Part shown: positions 33,731-43,034 of the stretch, piece after piece
How the letters are laid out: each line of letters starts with the position of its first letter
Numbering within the stretch: the first letter of the stretch is position 1
From: Holophaga sp.
GTDB taxonomy: Bacteria > Acidobacteriota > Holophagae > Holophagales > Holophagaceae
Direction of reading: 5' to 3'
Length of the DNA stretch: 64,000 nt
NCBI GenBank assembly: GCA_016715205.1
Contig: JADKBC010000049.1
Location: 62,001 to 126,000 of the forward strand
Translations under genes and position numbers: made by a program
Notes under the pieces: generated by a model
Database searches by the model: none
What the model was told of the DNA's origin: nothing
Seen by the model: only the letters and a program-made list of their open reading frames with translations

Positions 33731-34604
33731 CGCCAAACCGGCTCGCCAGATCCAGATAACGGGCCCGAATGCCTTGGATGACCTCGGTGGGGAGTGCGGG
33801 CGCGGGGGGCTGCTTATTCCAGCCTTCCAGGGTTTCCAGATAGTCCCGCAAAAATTGTTTGTCCAGGCTGGGTGGGTTTTGTCCTGATTTCCAGGAATCG
33901 GCCAGCCAGTAGCGACTGGAGTCTGGGGTCAGGACTTCATCAATCACGAGCAGGGTGCCATCGGGAAGCAGGCCAAATTCAAACTTGGTATCCGCCAGCA
34001 AAATGCCTCGTTTGGCTGCCAATTCCACGCCTCGGCGATAGAGGGCAAGGCTGATGTCCCGCAGGCGTGCGCCAAGCTCGGTGCCGACAATCTCGCACAT
34101 GCGCTCGAAGCTGATGTTGATGTCGTGGCCTTCCTCTTCCTTGGTGGCCGGCGTGAAGATGGGCTCCGGCAAGCGATCTGCCAGGCGCAATCCGGCGGGA
34201 AGCTTGATCCCGCACACCGTACCATCCGCTTGGTATTCCTTCAGCCCTGAGCCCGCGAGGTAACCGCGCACCACGCATTCCACGGGCAGTGGATTGGTTC
34301 GGCGCACCAGGATGGATCGGCCTTCGAGCTGGTCCGCAAAGGCCTTCACCTCATCCGGATAAGCTGCCACTTCCGTGGCCACGAGGTGGTTCGGCACAAT
34401 GTCCGCGGTGGCGCCAAACCAGTAATTGGCCACCTGGGTCAGGATGCGCCCTTTGTCGGGGATGCCCTGGGGCATCACGCAGTCAAAGGCGGAAATGCGG
34501 TCCGTGGCCACCAGCAGCAGGTGATCGCCGAGGGTGTAGACATCCCGCACCTTGCCGCGGCGGAACACAGGGAAAGGAAGGTCAGTGGTCAGTATTGCGG
34601 CCAT
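33717..34604 (-). CDS. purC: Phosphoribosylaminoimidazole-succinocarboxamide synthase
   Basis: 295 residues, the longer SAICAR-synthetase form. It starts near RRGKVRDVYTLGDHLLLVATDRISAFD, a family signature, and contains CVVRGYLAGSGLKEYQ and LIDEVLTPDSSRYW-type sequence (VIDEVLTPDSSRYW). It ligates aspartate to CAIR in purine synthesis. GAGGTATCC precedes the ATG. It follows the TPR gene by seven bases, probably as one transcript. Confidence 0.96.
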   Translation of the reverse strand: MAAILTTDLPFPVFRRGKVRDVYTLGDHLLLVATDRISAFDCVMPQGIPDKGRILTQVANYWFGATADIVPNHLVATEVAAYPDEVKAFADQLEGRSILVRRTNPLPVECVVRGYLAGSGLKEYQADGTVCGIKLPAGLRLADRLPEPIFTPATKEEEGHDINISFERMCEIVGTELGARLRDISLALYRRGVELAAKRGILLADTKFEFGLLPDGTLLVIDEVLTPDSSRYWLADSWKSGQNPPSLDKQFLRDYLETLEGWNKQPPAPALPTEVIQGIRARYLDLASRFGVTLN

Positions 34605-34611
34605 GGATACC

Positions 34612-35655
34612 TCAGGGAAGTTCTGGAATGTGGCGGGGAGTGGGTGCCAGCCAGTGGAGGCCCACAGGCAGTAGTTGATAGCGATTCTGGATCAGCACCC
34701 AGCGGGAAAGTTCCGGCTCCCGCAGACCATCCCCGGCAGGGGTGGTGGGCAAGCTGCGCTCCCTTATGAAGGCTTTTGCCTCCCCCGGGCTTACGCCCAG
34801 AAGGCCTGGCAGCTCTTCCAAAGAATAGATGGTTTCACCGGGAATTGGCTGCAACACCCGGAAGTCGAAGGTCTCCCGCAGCACGGACAACGTCGCCTCC
34901 CGGTCCAGTTCCAGGGCGGCATCCAGATGAGGGCAGGGGTCCCCTCCAGCAAAGCTCTTGGCCTGAGCTGCGCCGAGATGAGCCAGGGGATGCATGGGAT
35001 TGACTTTGAGCACCCCGGCAAAGGCCTCCATGGCCTCTTTGTGGCGCTCCAGGTGCAGCAGGGCCTCACCCTGTCGGAGCTGGGCATCGGGGTCGTTGGG
35101 CTTGGCCTTTACCCAGCGGTCTGTGATCGCCAGCATCTCGTCGATCATGCCCAACTGTCTCAGGAGGCTCGCCATGCGTGCCAGGGCCGGCAGATGCTGG
35201 GGTGCCAGGAGCAGCATCCGCTCGTAGAGTTCCAGGGCGCGAACAGCATCCCCATCCTGATCAAACCGTTGCGCCCAGTCCCAAAGGATTTCCGATTGGC
35301 GGGCCACAGGATGGTTCAGGGTGCCTCGACGCTCATCTGTGGGGTGCAAGATCTGGGTGCGCACCCAGGCATAGCGTTGGGGTTGGCGACCTGGCTCTGC
35401 GGCGAGTTCATCCTCGATTGCCCGGATGATGATCTTCAACCCTTTATCCCAGAGTGGCGGTACCGGCATCTGCACATGGGTCTGCAACTCCCGCCGCAGC
35501 GGTTGGATGGGATCCGCGGCCCGGCCTAAGTGGAGTTTCAGGCGCAGGATCTGGGCCTCGTTAGACTCTTCCGCGTAGGCACCCACCCGCAGGGCCAGTT
35601 CGCCGGTTTCAGGGTCGAAACCATCCAGCAGCAGGTAGTGAAGGTGCGAGCGCAT
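34612..35655 (-). CDS. TPR-repeat protein of unknown function
   Basis: 347 residues without a signal peptide. The centre (about residues 130-235) holds tetratricopeptide repeats (AVRALELYERMLLLAPQHLPALARMASLLRQLG and similar helices). The N-terminal part (HYLLLDGFDPETGELALRVGAY) and the C-terminal part, with an ETIYSLEELPGLLGVS segment resembling a small helix-turn-helix, are not recognised. It is probably a cytoplasmic scaffold. It lies upstream of purC on the same strand. Confidence 0.6.
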   Translation of the reverse strand: MRSHLHYLLLDGFDPETGELALRVGAYAEESNEAQILRLKLHLGRAADPIQPLRRELQTHVQMPVPPLWDKGLKIIIRAIEDELAAEPGRQPQRYAWVRTQILHPTDERRGTLNHPVARQSEILWDWAQRFDQDGDAVRALELYERMLLLAPQHLPALARMASLLRQLGMIDEMLAITDRWVKAKPNDPDAQLRQGEALLHLERHKEAMEAFAGVLKVNPMHPLAHLGAAQAKSFAGGDPCPHLDAALELDREATLSVLRETFDFRVLQPIPGETIYSLEELPGLLGVSPGEAKAFIRERSLPTTPAGDGLREPELSRWVLIQNRYQLLPVGLHWLAPTPRHIPELP

Positions 35656-35734
35656 GACTCGAGGTTAGAACAGGCCGGGGGATGGCGCGAGCGGGGACAC
35701 CATCAAATTTTGTCCGGTTTTTTTCCAGATCCGG

Positions 35735-35763
35735 TTGACGGGGGGCCTCATGCCGCCGAACAT
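35735..35763 (+). promoter_or_regulatory. Candidate promoter of the small outer-membrane protein gene
   Basis: TTGACG (35735-35740) and GAACAT (35758-35763) are 17 bases apart, about 30 bases before GTG 35795. The -35 box is good and the -10 box weak. Confidence 0.4.
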
Positions 35764-35794
35764 GGAAAGGTTTCACCCTTGCTAGGAGCTCCCC

Positions 35795-36412
35795 GTGAAA
35801 AATGTGGCGCGCATCACAATGGTTTCTGCGGCCTTGATGGCCGTCCCTGCCATGGCTTCAGAAGTGGGCGTCATGGTCGACAAGCAGTTCGGGAAGGCGC
35901 AAACGGTGATTGCGGGAAGCTTTGCCGGAGCACCTGCCGGCAAGATTGATTCGGTAGGTCCAACTGGGTTCGGCATTCGTGGTGCCTATACACTCCTAAA
36001 TCTCAAAGTTGCAGAACTTGGCTTGACCGCTTCCTATCATTCCAAGGCTGAAGGCGACGTGGTCATCGAGGGGACCAAATACGGCAAGCTGGGTAGCGAA
36101 TACATGGCGATTGGGGCACAGGTCGACTGGAAATTCCTTGTCAACCTGCACCTCGGATTGGATCTTCGGCGGGAAAAATTCACCACCTCCGAATTTGTCG
36201 CGGCTGTGAACAATGGCACTACGACCAGCACTCGACCCTGGGTTCGTGCCGGGATCGGCTTTTCGGTCCCCACGCCCGTGGTGAGCCCGTTCTTCCGGTT
36301 GGAAGTGGCCATGACCACCGCCAAGGAAGACAAGACCGACAATCAGGAAAACCTCCGCAAAGCCCTGGCCCCTGAATACCAGGTCGGCCTTTATGGCGGC
36401 ATTCGCTTTTAG
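35795..36412 (+). CDS. Outer-membrane beta-barrel protein
   Basis: 205 residues. A signal peptide (MKNVARITMVSAALMAVPAMA) is cut before SEVGVMVDKQFG. Alternating amphipathic strands and the C-terminal GLYGGIRF, ending in phenylalanine, fit an eight-stranded barrel of the OmpA/OprF-like superfamily. No substrate can be inferred. Translation starts at GTG 35795 behind TAGGAGCTCCCC. It appears to be a single-gene unit with its own promoter and a terminator at 36434-36455. Confidence 0.7.
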   Translation: MKNVARITMVSAALMAVPAMASEVGVMVDKQFGKAQTVIAGSFAGAPAGKIDSVGPTGFGIRGAYTLLNLKVAELGLTASYHSKAEGDVVIEGTKYGKLGSEYMAIGAQVDWKFLVNLHLGLDLRREKFTTSEFVAAVNNGTTTSTRPWVRAGIGFSVPTPVVSPFFRLEVAMTTAKEDKTDNQENLRKALAPEYQVGLYGGIRF

Positions 36413-36433
36413 GCTCTGGATAGATGCTTCTTG

Positions 36434-36455
36434 AAGGGCGCCCTGGGGCGCCCTT
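36434..36455 (+). terminator. Terminator after the outer-membrane protein gene
   Basis: A 9-bp stem AAGGGCGCC / GGCGCCCTT with loop CTGG is followed by TCTGGTT, 21 bases after the stop codon. Confidence 0.65.
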
Positions 36456-36488
36456 TCTGGTTAAGATGGCAGTACATTCTGAGGCGAC

Positions 36489-37250
36489 ATGATTCTGCGG
36501 GTACTGGGCTGTTCCGGGGGCGAGGCCGAAGGGGACCGGCTGACGGGGTTGCTCGTCAATGGCACGGTGGCCCTGGACGCAGGTTGCCTGACCATGGCCC
36601 TGAAAATTTCAGAACAGGTTGCCATTCGCCACATTTTCCTTAGCCATTCGCATTTGGATCACATTTGTACGCTGCCCTTCTATACCAAGAACATCTTTGG
36701 CCACATTGATGTACCGGTGGAGATCCACGCCCTGCCGGAAACGCTGGATGCGTTGCGCCGTCATCTTTTCAATGACGAACTTTGGCCGGACTTTTCGGTG
36801 ATTCCTAGTCCGGACGCTCCCATCATCCGCTATTCGGAAATTGAACCCGGCCGGGTCTATGAAGTGGAAGGACTCCGCATCACACCCGTGCCGGTCAACC
36901 ATCTGGTGCCAACGGTCGGTTATCTGGTAGAGGATGACCATTCCGCTTTCGTATTTACTTCTGACACCGCCGAAACGGATGCCATCTACGACGCTGCAAA
37001 TGGGGCCAAGCATCTGAATCTGTTCATCACCGAAGCCAGCTTTCCCAATGAACAGGATTGGCTGGCCGAGGCTTCCAAGCATTTGACACCAGCCAAGCTC
37101 GGCAAGGAGTTGGCCAAGTTGAAGCGGGATGTGCCGGTAGGCGTGTATCACCTTACGCCTGGGGACAGGCCGAAGATGCTGCCACAGCTGGAAGCCCTTC
37201 AGCACCCTGGTTTGAGCTTGCTGGAGCAGGACGCGATCTTCTCCTTCTGA
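36489..37250 (+). CDS. Metallo-beta-lactamase-fold hydrolase (cyclic-nucleotide phosphodiesterase-like)
   Basis: 253 residues. The zinc motif HSHLDH is at residues 53-58, with later NHLVPTVGYL, FTSDTAETD and HLTPAKLG adding further metal ligands. The pattern resembles class II 3',5'-cyclic-nucleotide phosphodiesterases and the RNase Z-like group; which substrate it uses is not clear. There is no signal peptide. GAGGCGAC precedes ATG 36489. It is flanked by terminators on both sides, so it is monocistronic. Confidence 0.75.
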   Translation: MILRVLGCSGGEAEGDRLTGLLVNGTVALDAGCLTMALKISEQVAIRHIFLSHSHLDHICTLPFYTKNIFGHIDVPVEIHALPETLDALRRHLFNDELWPDFSVIPSPDAPIIRYSEIEPGRVYEVEGLRITPVPVNHLVPTVGYLVEDDHSAFVFTSDTAETDAIYDAANGAKHLNLFITEASFPNEQDWLAEASKHLTPAKLGKELAKLKRDVPVGVYHLTPGDRPKMLPQLEALQHPGLSLLEQDAIFSF

Positions 37251-37267
37251 TGGGCTCGCCCAGAAAC

Positions 37268-37297
37268 GAATAGGGCCTCCCGAAGGAGGCCCTATTC
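37268..37297. terminator. Bidirectional terminator between the MBL hydrolase gene and atpC
   Basis: A perfect 13-bp stem GAATAGGGCCTCC / GGAGGCCCTATTC with loop CGAA lies between convergent genes and can end both transcripts. Confidence 0.75.
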
Positions 37298-37314
37298 CGT
37301 GAAATGTTTGGGGA

Positions 37315-37719
37315 TTAGTGTGGCAAGGCCTGGGAACGGATTTCCGCAGCGTCCAGGTCAGCCTGGGCCTTGGCCAAGTCCAACGGCCCCTTGGCTTCCT
37401 TGAGCCGTTGCAGGGCCTCCTGGCGGGCCACAGTCAGGGTGGTGGCATCCAGCATTTCGGGCGTTTCGCTTTCGCGTGCCAGGATCGTGACGCGGTCCGG
37501 GCCCACTTCGGCAAAACCGCCAAAGACGGTCAGGAGAAATTTCTGACCATTCTGAACGTAGGTGATGAGGCCGTCGCCCACCGGGGTCATGACGGGCGTG
37601 TGGCCCGGCAGAATGCCGTAGTAGCCGCGGTGGGCCGTGGGAAAGGAAAGCTCGGACACTTCCGCGGAAAAGACCTTCCGTTCGGGCGTCACGACTTCGA
37701 GAAGGAGATGGCCGTCCAT
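37315..37719 (-). CDS. atpC: ATP synthase epsilon subunit
   Basis: 134 residues. LLLEVVTPERKVFSAEVSELSFPTAHRGYYGILPGHTPVM is the beta-sandwich domain; the C-terminal part (EALQRLKEAKGPLDLAKAQADLDAAE) is the regulatory helical hairpin. It belongs to the central stalk and can inhibit ATP hydrolysis. Last gene of the atp operon, three bases after atpD (TAAGCCATGG junction). Confidence 0.95.
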   Translation of the reverse strand: MDGHLLLEVVTPERKVFSAEVSELSFPTAHRGYYGILPGHTPVMTPVGDGLITYVQNGQKFLLTVFGGFAEVGPDRVTILARESETPEMLDATTLTVARQEALQRLKEAKGPLDLAKAQADLDAAEIRSQALPH

Positions 37720-37722
37720 GGC

Positions 37723-39162
37723 TTAGACCGCAGCGCCGAGTTTCTTGCCCTTTTCCACGGCGGCTTCAATGGTGCCGACCATGTAGAAGGCTTGCTCGGG
37801 CAGGTGGTCCCATTTGCCATCGCAGATCTCGATGAAGCCGCGAATGGTGTCCTCCAGCTTCACGTAGACGCCGGGAATGCCGGAGAAGGCTTCGGCCACA
37901 TGCACGGGCTGGGACAGGAAGCGCTGCACCTTGCGGGCGCGCATGACGGTGTTCTTGTCGTCGTCCGAAAGCTCGTCCATGCCCAGAATGGCGATGATGT
38001 CCTGGAGTTCTTTGTATTTCTGCAGCGTGGATTTCACGCGCATGGCGGTGTTGTAGTGGGCCTCGCCGAGCACGTTGGGATCCATCAAGCGGCTGGTGGA
38101 GGTGAGGGGATCCACGGCGGGGTAGATGCCCAGGGCGGAAAGATCACGGCTCAGGTTGGTGGTGGCGTCCAAGTGGGCGAAGGTGGTGGCAGGCGCGGGA
38201 TCCGTGTAGTCATCGGCGGGCACGTACACGGCCTGGATGGAGGTGATGGAACCCTTCTTGGTGGAGGTGATGCGTTCCTGCAATTCGCCCATTTCGGTGG
38301 CCAGTGTGGGCTGGTAGCCCACGGCGGAGGGCATGCGGCCCAGCAGGGCGGACACTTCGGAACCGGCCTGGGTGAAACGGAAGATGTTATCGATGAAGAG
38401 CAGCACGTCACGGCCTTCCTGGTCGCGGAAGTACTCGGCCACGGTGAGGCCGGTTAGGGCCACACGAGCGCGGGCGCCGGGAGGTTCGGTCATTTGACCG
38501 TAAATGAGGGCCACCTTGGATTCGGGCAGATTATCCTTGTCGATAACGCCGGAATCCATCATCTCGTTCCAGAGATCATTGCCTTCGCGGGTGCGCTCGC
38601 CCACGCCAGCGAAGACGGAGAAGCCGCCGCGCGCCTTGGCGATGTTGTTGATGAGCTCCATGATGAGCACGGTCTTGCCCACACCGGCGCCGCCGAAGAG
38701 GCCCACCTTGCCGCCCTTGGCGAAGGGCTGGAGCAGATCGATGACCTTGATGCCTGTTTCCAGCATTTCCTTGCTGGTGCTCAGTTCGTCAAACTTGGGC
38801 GCTTCCCGGTGAATGGGCAGGTAGTGGTCGGTCACGATGGGGCCGCGCTCATCCACAGGATCGCCCACGACATTGATGATGCGCCCGAGCGTGGCAGGTC
38901 CTACCGGAGCCAGGATGGGCTTGTCGGTGTCGGTCACGAGCTGACCTCGGGTCATGCCGTCCGTGGGCTGCATGGAAACGCAGCGCACGCGGTTCTCGCC
39001 GAGATGCTGCTGCACTTCGAGGGTCACTTTGACGGTCTTCCCATCGGCGGTGGCCACCTGGGTGGTGAGCGCGTTGTAGATCTCGGGAAGGTGGCTGTCG
39101 AATTCGACGTCCACGGCGGGGCCGACGACGGCAATCACGCGGCCTTGTTTCAAGTCGGACAT
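37723..39162 (-). CDS. atpD: ATP synthase beta subunit
   Basis: 479 residues. The P-loop GGAGVGKT, GERTREGNDLW and ALTGLTVAEYFRDQEGRDVLLFIDNIFRFTQAGSEVSALLGR identify the catalytic beta subunit. I start at ATG 39162 (MSDLKQGRVIAVVGPAVDVEF) with GAGGTCTCCC upstream; the open frame extends 22 codons further but is not family-like. It is followed by atpC. Confidence 0.97.
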   Translation of the reverse strand: MSDLKQGRVIAVVGPAVDVEFDSHLPEIYNALTTQVATADGKTVKVTLEVQQHLGENRVRCVSMQPTDGMTRGQLVTDTDKPILAPVGPATLGRIINVVGDPVDERGPIVTDHYLPIHREAPKFDELSTSKEMLETGIKVIDLLQPFAKGGKVGLFGGAGVGKTVLIMELINNIAKARGGFSVFAGVGERTREGNDLWNEMMDSGVIDKDNLPESKVALIYGQMTEPPGARARVALTGLTVAEYFRDQEGRDVLLFIDNIFRFTQAGSEVSALLGRMPSAVGYQPTLATEMGELQERITSTKKGSITSIQAVYVPADDYTDPAPATTFAHLDATTNLSRDLSALGIYPAVDPLTSTSRLMDPNVLGEAHYNTAMRVKSTLQKYKELQDIIAILGMDELSDDDKNTVMRARKVQRFLSQPVHVAEAFSGIPGVYVKLEDTIRGFIEICDGKWDHLPEQAFYMVGTIEAAVEKGKKLGAAV

Positions 39163-39205
39163 GGGAGACCTCAAAAAATGTGGAATCGCAAAAGAGGCTG
39201 ATGGG

Positions 39206-40081
39206 TCAGGACGCCGCGCCGGACACAATCTCGATGATCTGGTTCGTGATCGCTGCCTGGCGGACCTTGTTCATGTTGAGGGTGAGTTTGTCGATCATCT
39301 CCTGGGCGTTGGAGCTGGCCTTGTCCATGGAGGACATGCGGGCCGCATGCTCCGAAGCACTGCTTTCCACGAGGGCTCGGTAGATCTCCGTTTCAATGAA
39401 ACGGGGCAGGAGGCTTTCGAGAACATTGTTGGGGTCCGGCTCAAGCAGATGGCTGATCTCGGCGTTGCTTTCGGGGGCAGCCCCGAAGGCCATGGGAAAC
39501 ACTCGGATCACCCTGGGGCCCTGGCTGATGGCGGAATGGAAGTAGTTGTGCACCACATACAGCGCGTCAATCTCGCCCTGGGCGTATTGGGTTGTGGCGC
39601 TTTCGGCGATTTCCAGGGCAACTTTGCGCAAATCCGGAAGGGTCACCTGGGTGAATTCAGCGGCAACCTCGTGTCGGTGTTTGCGAGCCCAATCCGAGGC
39701 ACGTTTGCCCACCACATCGAGGTGAGCCACCATGTTGCCCTTCTCCAGGAAGAAGGCATCGGCGGCTTTCAGCAGATTGGCGTTGAAGCCACCGCAGAGC
39801 CCTTTGTCGCTGGCGACCACCACCACGCGGATCAGATTCTCTTCCCGCGGGGACAGAAAGGCTTGGGCCAGGACGGATGGCGGTACCGGTGAGCCGCCCT
39901 CAAAGCGCGTGACGACGCGGCCCACCACCTCGTGCAGCTTGGTGGCGTAGGGGCGCATGGCCACCAGGCGATCCTGGGATTTCCGCAGTTTCACCGCAGA
40001 AATCATCTTCATGGCCTTGGTGACCTGCTGGGTGTTCTTCACCGACCGGATGCGGCGGCGAATATCTTGGATAGAAGCCAT
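39206..40081 (-). CDS. atpG: ATP synthase gamma subunit
   Basis: 291 residues starting MASIQDIRRRIRSVKNTQQVTKAMKMISAVKLRK, the N-terminal stalk helix, with SDKGLCGGFN in the middle and the conserved C-terminal helix (EMIDKLTLNMNKVRQAAITNQIIEIVSGA). It is the rotating shaft. The gene follows atpA by three bases with the same TAAGCCATGG junction as atpD-atpC. Confidence 0.96.
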   Translation of the reverse strand: MASIQDIRRRIRSVKNTQQVTKAMKMISAVKLRKSQDRLVAMRPYATKLHEVVGRVVTRFEGGSPVPPSVLAQAFLSPREENLIRVVVVASDKGLCGGFNANLLKAADAFFLEKGNMVAHLDVVGKRASDWARKHRHEVAAEFTQVTLPDLRKVALEIAESATTQYAQGEIDALYVVHNYFHSAISQGPRVIRVFPMAFGAAPESNAEISHLLEPDPNNVLESLLPRFIETEIYRALVESSASEHAARMSSMDKASSNAQEMIDKLTLNMNKVRQAAITNQIIEIVSGAAS

Positions 40082-40084
40082 GGC

Positions 40085-41653
40085 TTAGGCTCCGACGCCT
40101 GGTTGCAGCGACGCGGCGAAGGTTTCCTTGAAGGCAAAGACCTGGGCCTTGAGGGCCTCTTCGACTTCCTTGGGGAACTGACCCGTCTCGCGGATCTGGC
40201 GCAAAACTTCCGCCCCGTTCACTTCCAGGTATTCGAAAAGCTCCTTTTCGAAGCGTCGGATCTCTTTGACCGGCACATCATCCAAGTGGCCCTTGGTGGC
40301 GACCCAGATGATGGCAACCTGCTTTTCCACAGGCATGGGCAGGTACTGGGGCTGCTTCAGGATTTCCACCAGTCGCTGACCACGATTGAGCTGCGCCAGG
40401 GTGGTTTTGTCGAGATCCGAGCCGAACTGGGAGAAGGCCGCCAGTTCGCGGTACTGGGCCAGGTCCAGCTTGAGTGAACCGGCCACGGCCTTCATGGCCT
40501 TGAGCTGGGCGGAACCACCCACGCGGGACACGGAGATGCCCACGTTCAAAGCGGGACGCACGTTGGAGTTGAAGAGATCGGTTTCCAGGAAGATCTGACC
40601 ATCGGTGATGGAAATGACATTGGTGGGAATGTAGGCCGACACGTCACCGGCCTGGGTCTCAATGATGGGCAGGGCCGTCATGGAGCCAGCGCCACGCTCG
40701 GCACTGAGTTTGGCCGCGCGTTCCAACAGGCGGCTGTGCAAGTAGAACACATCGCCAGGGTAAGCTTCGCGGCCGGGAGGGCGGCGCACCAGCAGGGAGA
40801 TTTCGCGGTAGGCGGCGGCCTGTTTGGAAAGATCGTCGTAGACGCAAAGCACGTGCTGGCCAGGGTTTTCAGCGCCTGCGGGTTGCCCGTTGACACCATG
40901 CCACATGAAGTATTCGCCCATGGCAGCACCGGCCATGGGGGCCAGGAAGAGCATTGGTGCCGGCTCAGAGGCCGTGGCGCTGATGATGATGGTGTGCTTC
41001 ATGGCATCGTGCTCTTCCAGCGTCTTCATAACCTGCACGACGGTGGAGCGCTTCTGGCCGATGGCAACGTAGATGCAGATAACGCCGTTACCCTTCTGAT
41101 TGATGATCGTGTCGAGGGCGAGGGCGGTCTTACCGGTCTGGCGGTCGCCGATGATGAGTTCGCGCTGGCCGCGGCCGATGGGGATCAGGGCGTCGATGGC
41201 CTTGAGGCCCGTCTGCATGGGTTCGTGCACACTGCGACGTTCGACGATCGGCGGGGCGATCTTTTCGATGGGGTTGTAGGTGGCAGCTTCGATGGGCCCC
41301 TTGCCGTCGATGGGAATACCCAGGGGATTGATCACGCGACCTACAAACTGGGGCCCCACCGGCATGCTCATGATCTTGCCGGTGCGCTTGACGATGTCGC
41401 CTTCCTTGACCTTGGTGTATTCACCCAGCAGGATGATGCCGACGTTGTCCTCTTCCAGGTTGAAGGCGAGACCCATCACGGCGTGGGGGAGTTCAAGCAG
41501 TTCGCCCGCCATGACCTTTTCGAGGCCGTGGGCGCGGGCGATGCCGTCACCCACACTGATGATCGTGCCGACCTCCGCGACGTCCACCTGGGCGTCGAAG
41601 CCTTCGATCTGGCTGCGGATGATGCGGGAAATTTCTTCCGCACGAATGTCCAT
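40085..41653 (-). CDS. atpA: ATP synthase alpha subunit
   Basis: 522 residues. P-loop GDRQTGKTALA, the N-terminal MDIRAEEISRIIRSQIEGFD and the VGISVSRVGGSAQLKAMKAVAGSLKLDLAQYRE block are alpha-subunit signatures. It forms the catalytic hexamer with beta. GGAGGATTGC precedes the ATG. The gene lies between atpH and atpG. Confidence 0.97.
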   Translation of the reverse strand: MDIRAEEISRIIRSQIEGFDAQVDVAEVGTIISVGDGIARAHGLEKVMAGELLELPHAVMGLAFNLEEDNVGIILLGEYTKVKEGDIVKRTGKIMSMPVGPQFVGRVINPLGIPIDGKGPIEAATYNPIEKIAPPIVERRSVHEPMQTGLKAIDALIPIGRGQRELIIGDRQTGKTALALDTIINQKGNGVICIYVAIGQKRSTVVQVMKTLEEHDAMKHTIIISATASEPAPMLFLAPMAGAAMGEYFMWHGVNGQPAGAENPGQHVLCVYDDLSKQAAAYREISLLVRRPPGREAYPGDVFYLHSRLLERAAKLSAERGAGSMTALPIIETQAGDVSAYIPTNVISITDGQIFLETDLFNSNVRPALNVGISVSRVGGSAQLKAMKAVAGSLKLDLAQYRELAAFSQFGSDLDKTTLAQLNRGQRLVEILKQPQYLPMPVEKQVAIIWVATKGHLDDVPVKEIRRFEKELFEYLEVNGAEVLRQIRETGQFPKEVEEALKAQVFAFKETFAASLQPGVGA

Positions 41654-41689
41654 GCAATCCTCCGAGTGTTCCGGAATGAGAATAAGTGC

Positions 41690-42232
41690 TTAAGCTGTGA
41701 GCAGTTTGATCTTGAGTTGGCGGAGTTGGCCCAGGAGCGAGGCGTCGTACACGGTGGATCCAACTTGAACTTTGATGCCGCCAAGGAGGGCTGCATCGGG
41801 ATTCCACCGAAGGCGAACGGTTTTGCCTGTGCATGCGGAAAGGGATACTTCCAGCGCTTTGGCTTGGCTGGGGCTCAAGGACTGGGTGCTGGACACAGCG
41901 GCGTTCACCACGCCCATGCGTTCATCCACCAGTTCGTCAAAGGCCGCGACAATTTCATGGATCAAGTTCAGGCGGGCGGCCTGAGCCACAACCATGAAGA
42001 ACTTGCGAACGACCTCCGTGGCATTTGCCTGAGCGAGTACCGCATCGAAGGCCGCAGCCTTCTTGGTGGGCCCAACCAGCGGGGCGGCAACCAAGCGTTC
42101 CAGGTCGGCGTTACCCCGAACCAGGGCATCAATGGCAGCCAGTTCTTTCTGAATTGCCTGGAGGCTGCCTTGACTCAGGCCCAGGTCGACCATGGCCTTG
42201 GCGTAGCGACGGGCAACGAGTCGGTTGCTCAT
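41690..42232 (-). CDS. atpH: ATP synthase delta subunit
   Basis: 180 residues with the delta/OSCP pattern: NRLVARRYAKAMVDLG at the N-terminus and GGIKVQVGSTVYDASLLGQLRQLKIKL at the C-terminus. It ties the peripheral stalk to the top of F1. I chose ATG 42232 (AGGTGCCGA upstream), which leaves a short gap to atpF; upstream in-frame codons give a proline/arginine-rich, unlikely N-terminus. Confidence 0.94.
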   Translation of the reverse strand: MSNRLVARRYAKAMVDLGLSQGSLQAIQKELAAIDALVRGNADLERLVAAPLVGPTKKAAAFDAVLAQANATEVVRKFFMVVAQAARLNLIHEIVAAFDELVDERMGVVNAAVSSTQSLSPSQAKALEVSLSACTGKTVRLRWNPDAALLGGIKVQVGSTVYDASLLGQLRQLKIKLLTA

Positions 42233-42305
42233 TCGGCACCTCCTGTGCCGAACCCCTGTGGGGCCAGCCCTGCGGGCAGGTGGCACTTCGCGTCCTGCTC
42301 CATGC

Positions 42306-43031
42306 TCATTGGGCACCTCCAACCTGTTGGATGGAGCGATCCATGACCTGCTCAGCGGTGGCGCCTTGGACCCGAGCCTTCAAGCGCGTGGAGGCGCCTT
42401 CAATGGCAAGCTCCGCCACAAGCGCTCGCAATTCCTGTTCGGCCATGCGTTTCTGGTGTTCAATTTCCTGCCGGGTCTGAATCATGATTTGGTCCGCTTC
42501 CTGGCGGGCCGCTTCGAGCAGGCGTTCCTTTTCTGCCTCGGCATCGGCGTTTGCCTTGACCATGATGCCGTCCAGTTCCTGCTGCAGGCCAGCCATCTTG
42601 GCATCCAGCTCTTTGATCTGGGCTTCGCCCTGGGCTTTATCCCGCTCCGCCTGGCTCAGCTGATCAAGAAGCTCCTTGGTGCGCGCCTTGAAGGCGGCAC
42701 CCAGTGCACCCTTCAACAGGAAGAAAAGCCCGAAGAAGAACACTGAAAAATTGAAGAGCTTGACCAGGAACTGTCCGAAGGGGCGAAGGGTCATGCCGAA
42801 GAGCTTGATCTCAGGTCCGTGATGAGCCGCCTCGCCGTGGCCAGCCGTCGGGGTTTCATGCCCAGCGGCGGCATGCGCGGGTGCCGCTTCCGGTGAATGG
42901 GTGGTTTCTGAATGCTGAGCTTCCTGTTGAGCAGGGGCGCCGTGTTCCTGGGCAGGAAGGGATGGCCCAATGAACCACAGTCCACAGGCCAAGGCCAAAG
43001 AAGCGAGGGGAAGGGGGCGTTGAATGGGCAT
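42306..43031 (-). CDS. atpF: ATP synthase b-type subunit with a signal-like, His-rich N-terminal extension
   Basis: 241 residues, far longer than the usual ~160. Residues 1-27 resemble a signal peptide (LPLASLALACGLWFIGPSLPAQ). A hydrophilic His/Ala/Glu-rich stretch follows, with eight histidines in about 45 residues, then a transmembrane helix (FLVKLFNFSVFFFGLFFLL, about 88-106) and the long charged coiled coil of a peripheral-stalk b subunit. The extension would lie outside the membrane. The gene sits between the other b subunit and atpH. Confidence 0.88.
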   Translation of the reverse strand: MPIQRPLPLASLALACGLWFIGPSLPAQEHGAPAQQEAQHSETTHSPEAAPAHAAAGHETPTAGHGEAAHHGPEIKLFGMTLRPFGQFLVKLFNFSVFFFGLFFLLKGALGAAFKARTKELLDQLSQAERDKAQGEAQIKELDAKMAGLQQELDGIMVKANADAEAEKERLLEAARQEADQIMIQTRQEIEHQKRMAEQELRALVAELAIEGASTRLKARVQGATAEQVMDRSIQQVGGAQ

Positions 43032-43034
43032 TGT

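Noticed and set aside
40736..42346. A 536-codon plus-strand open frame across atpA and atpH
   Set aside because: It spans two genuine minus-strand genes and has shadow-frame composition.
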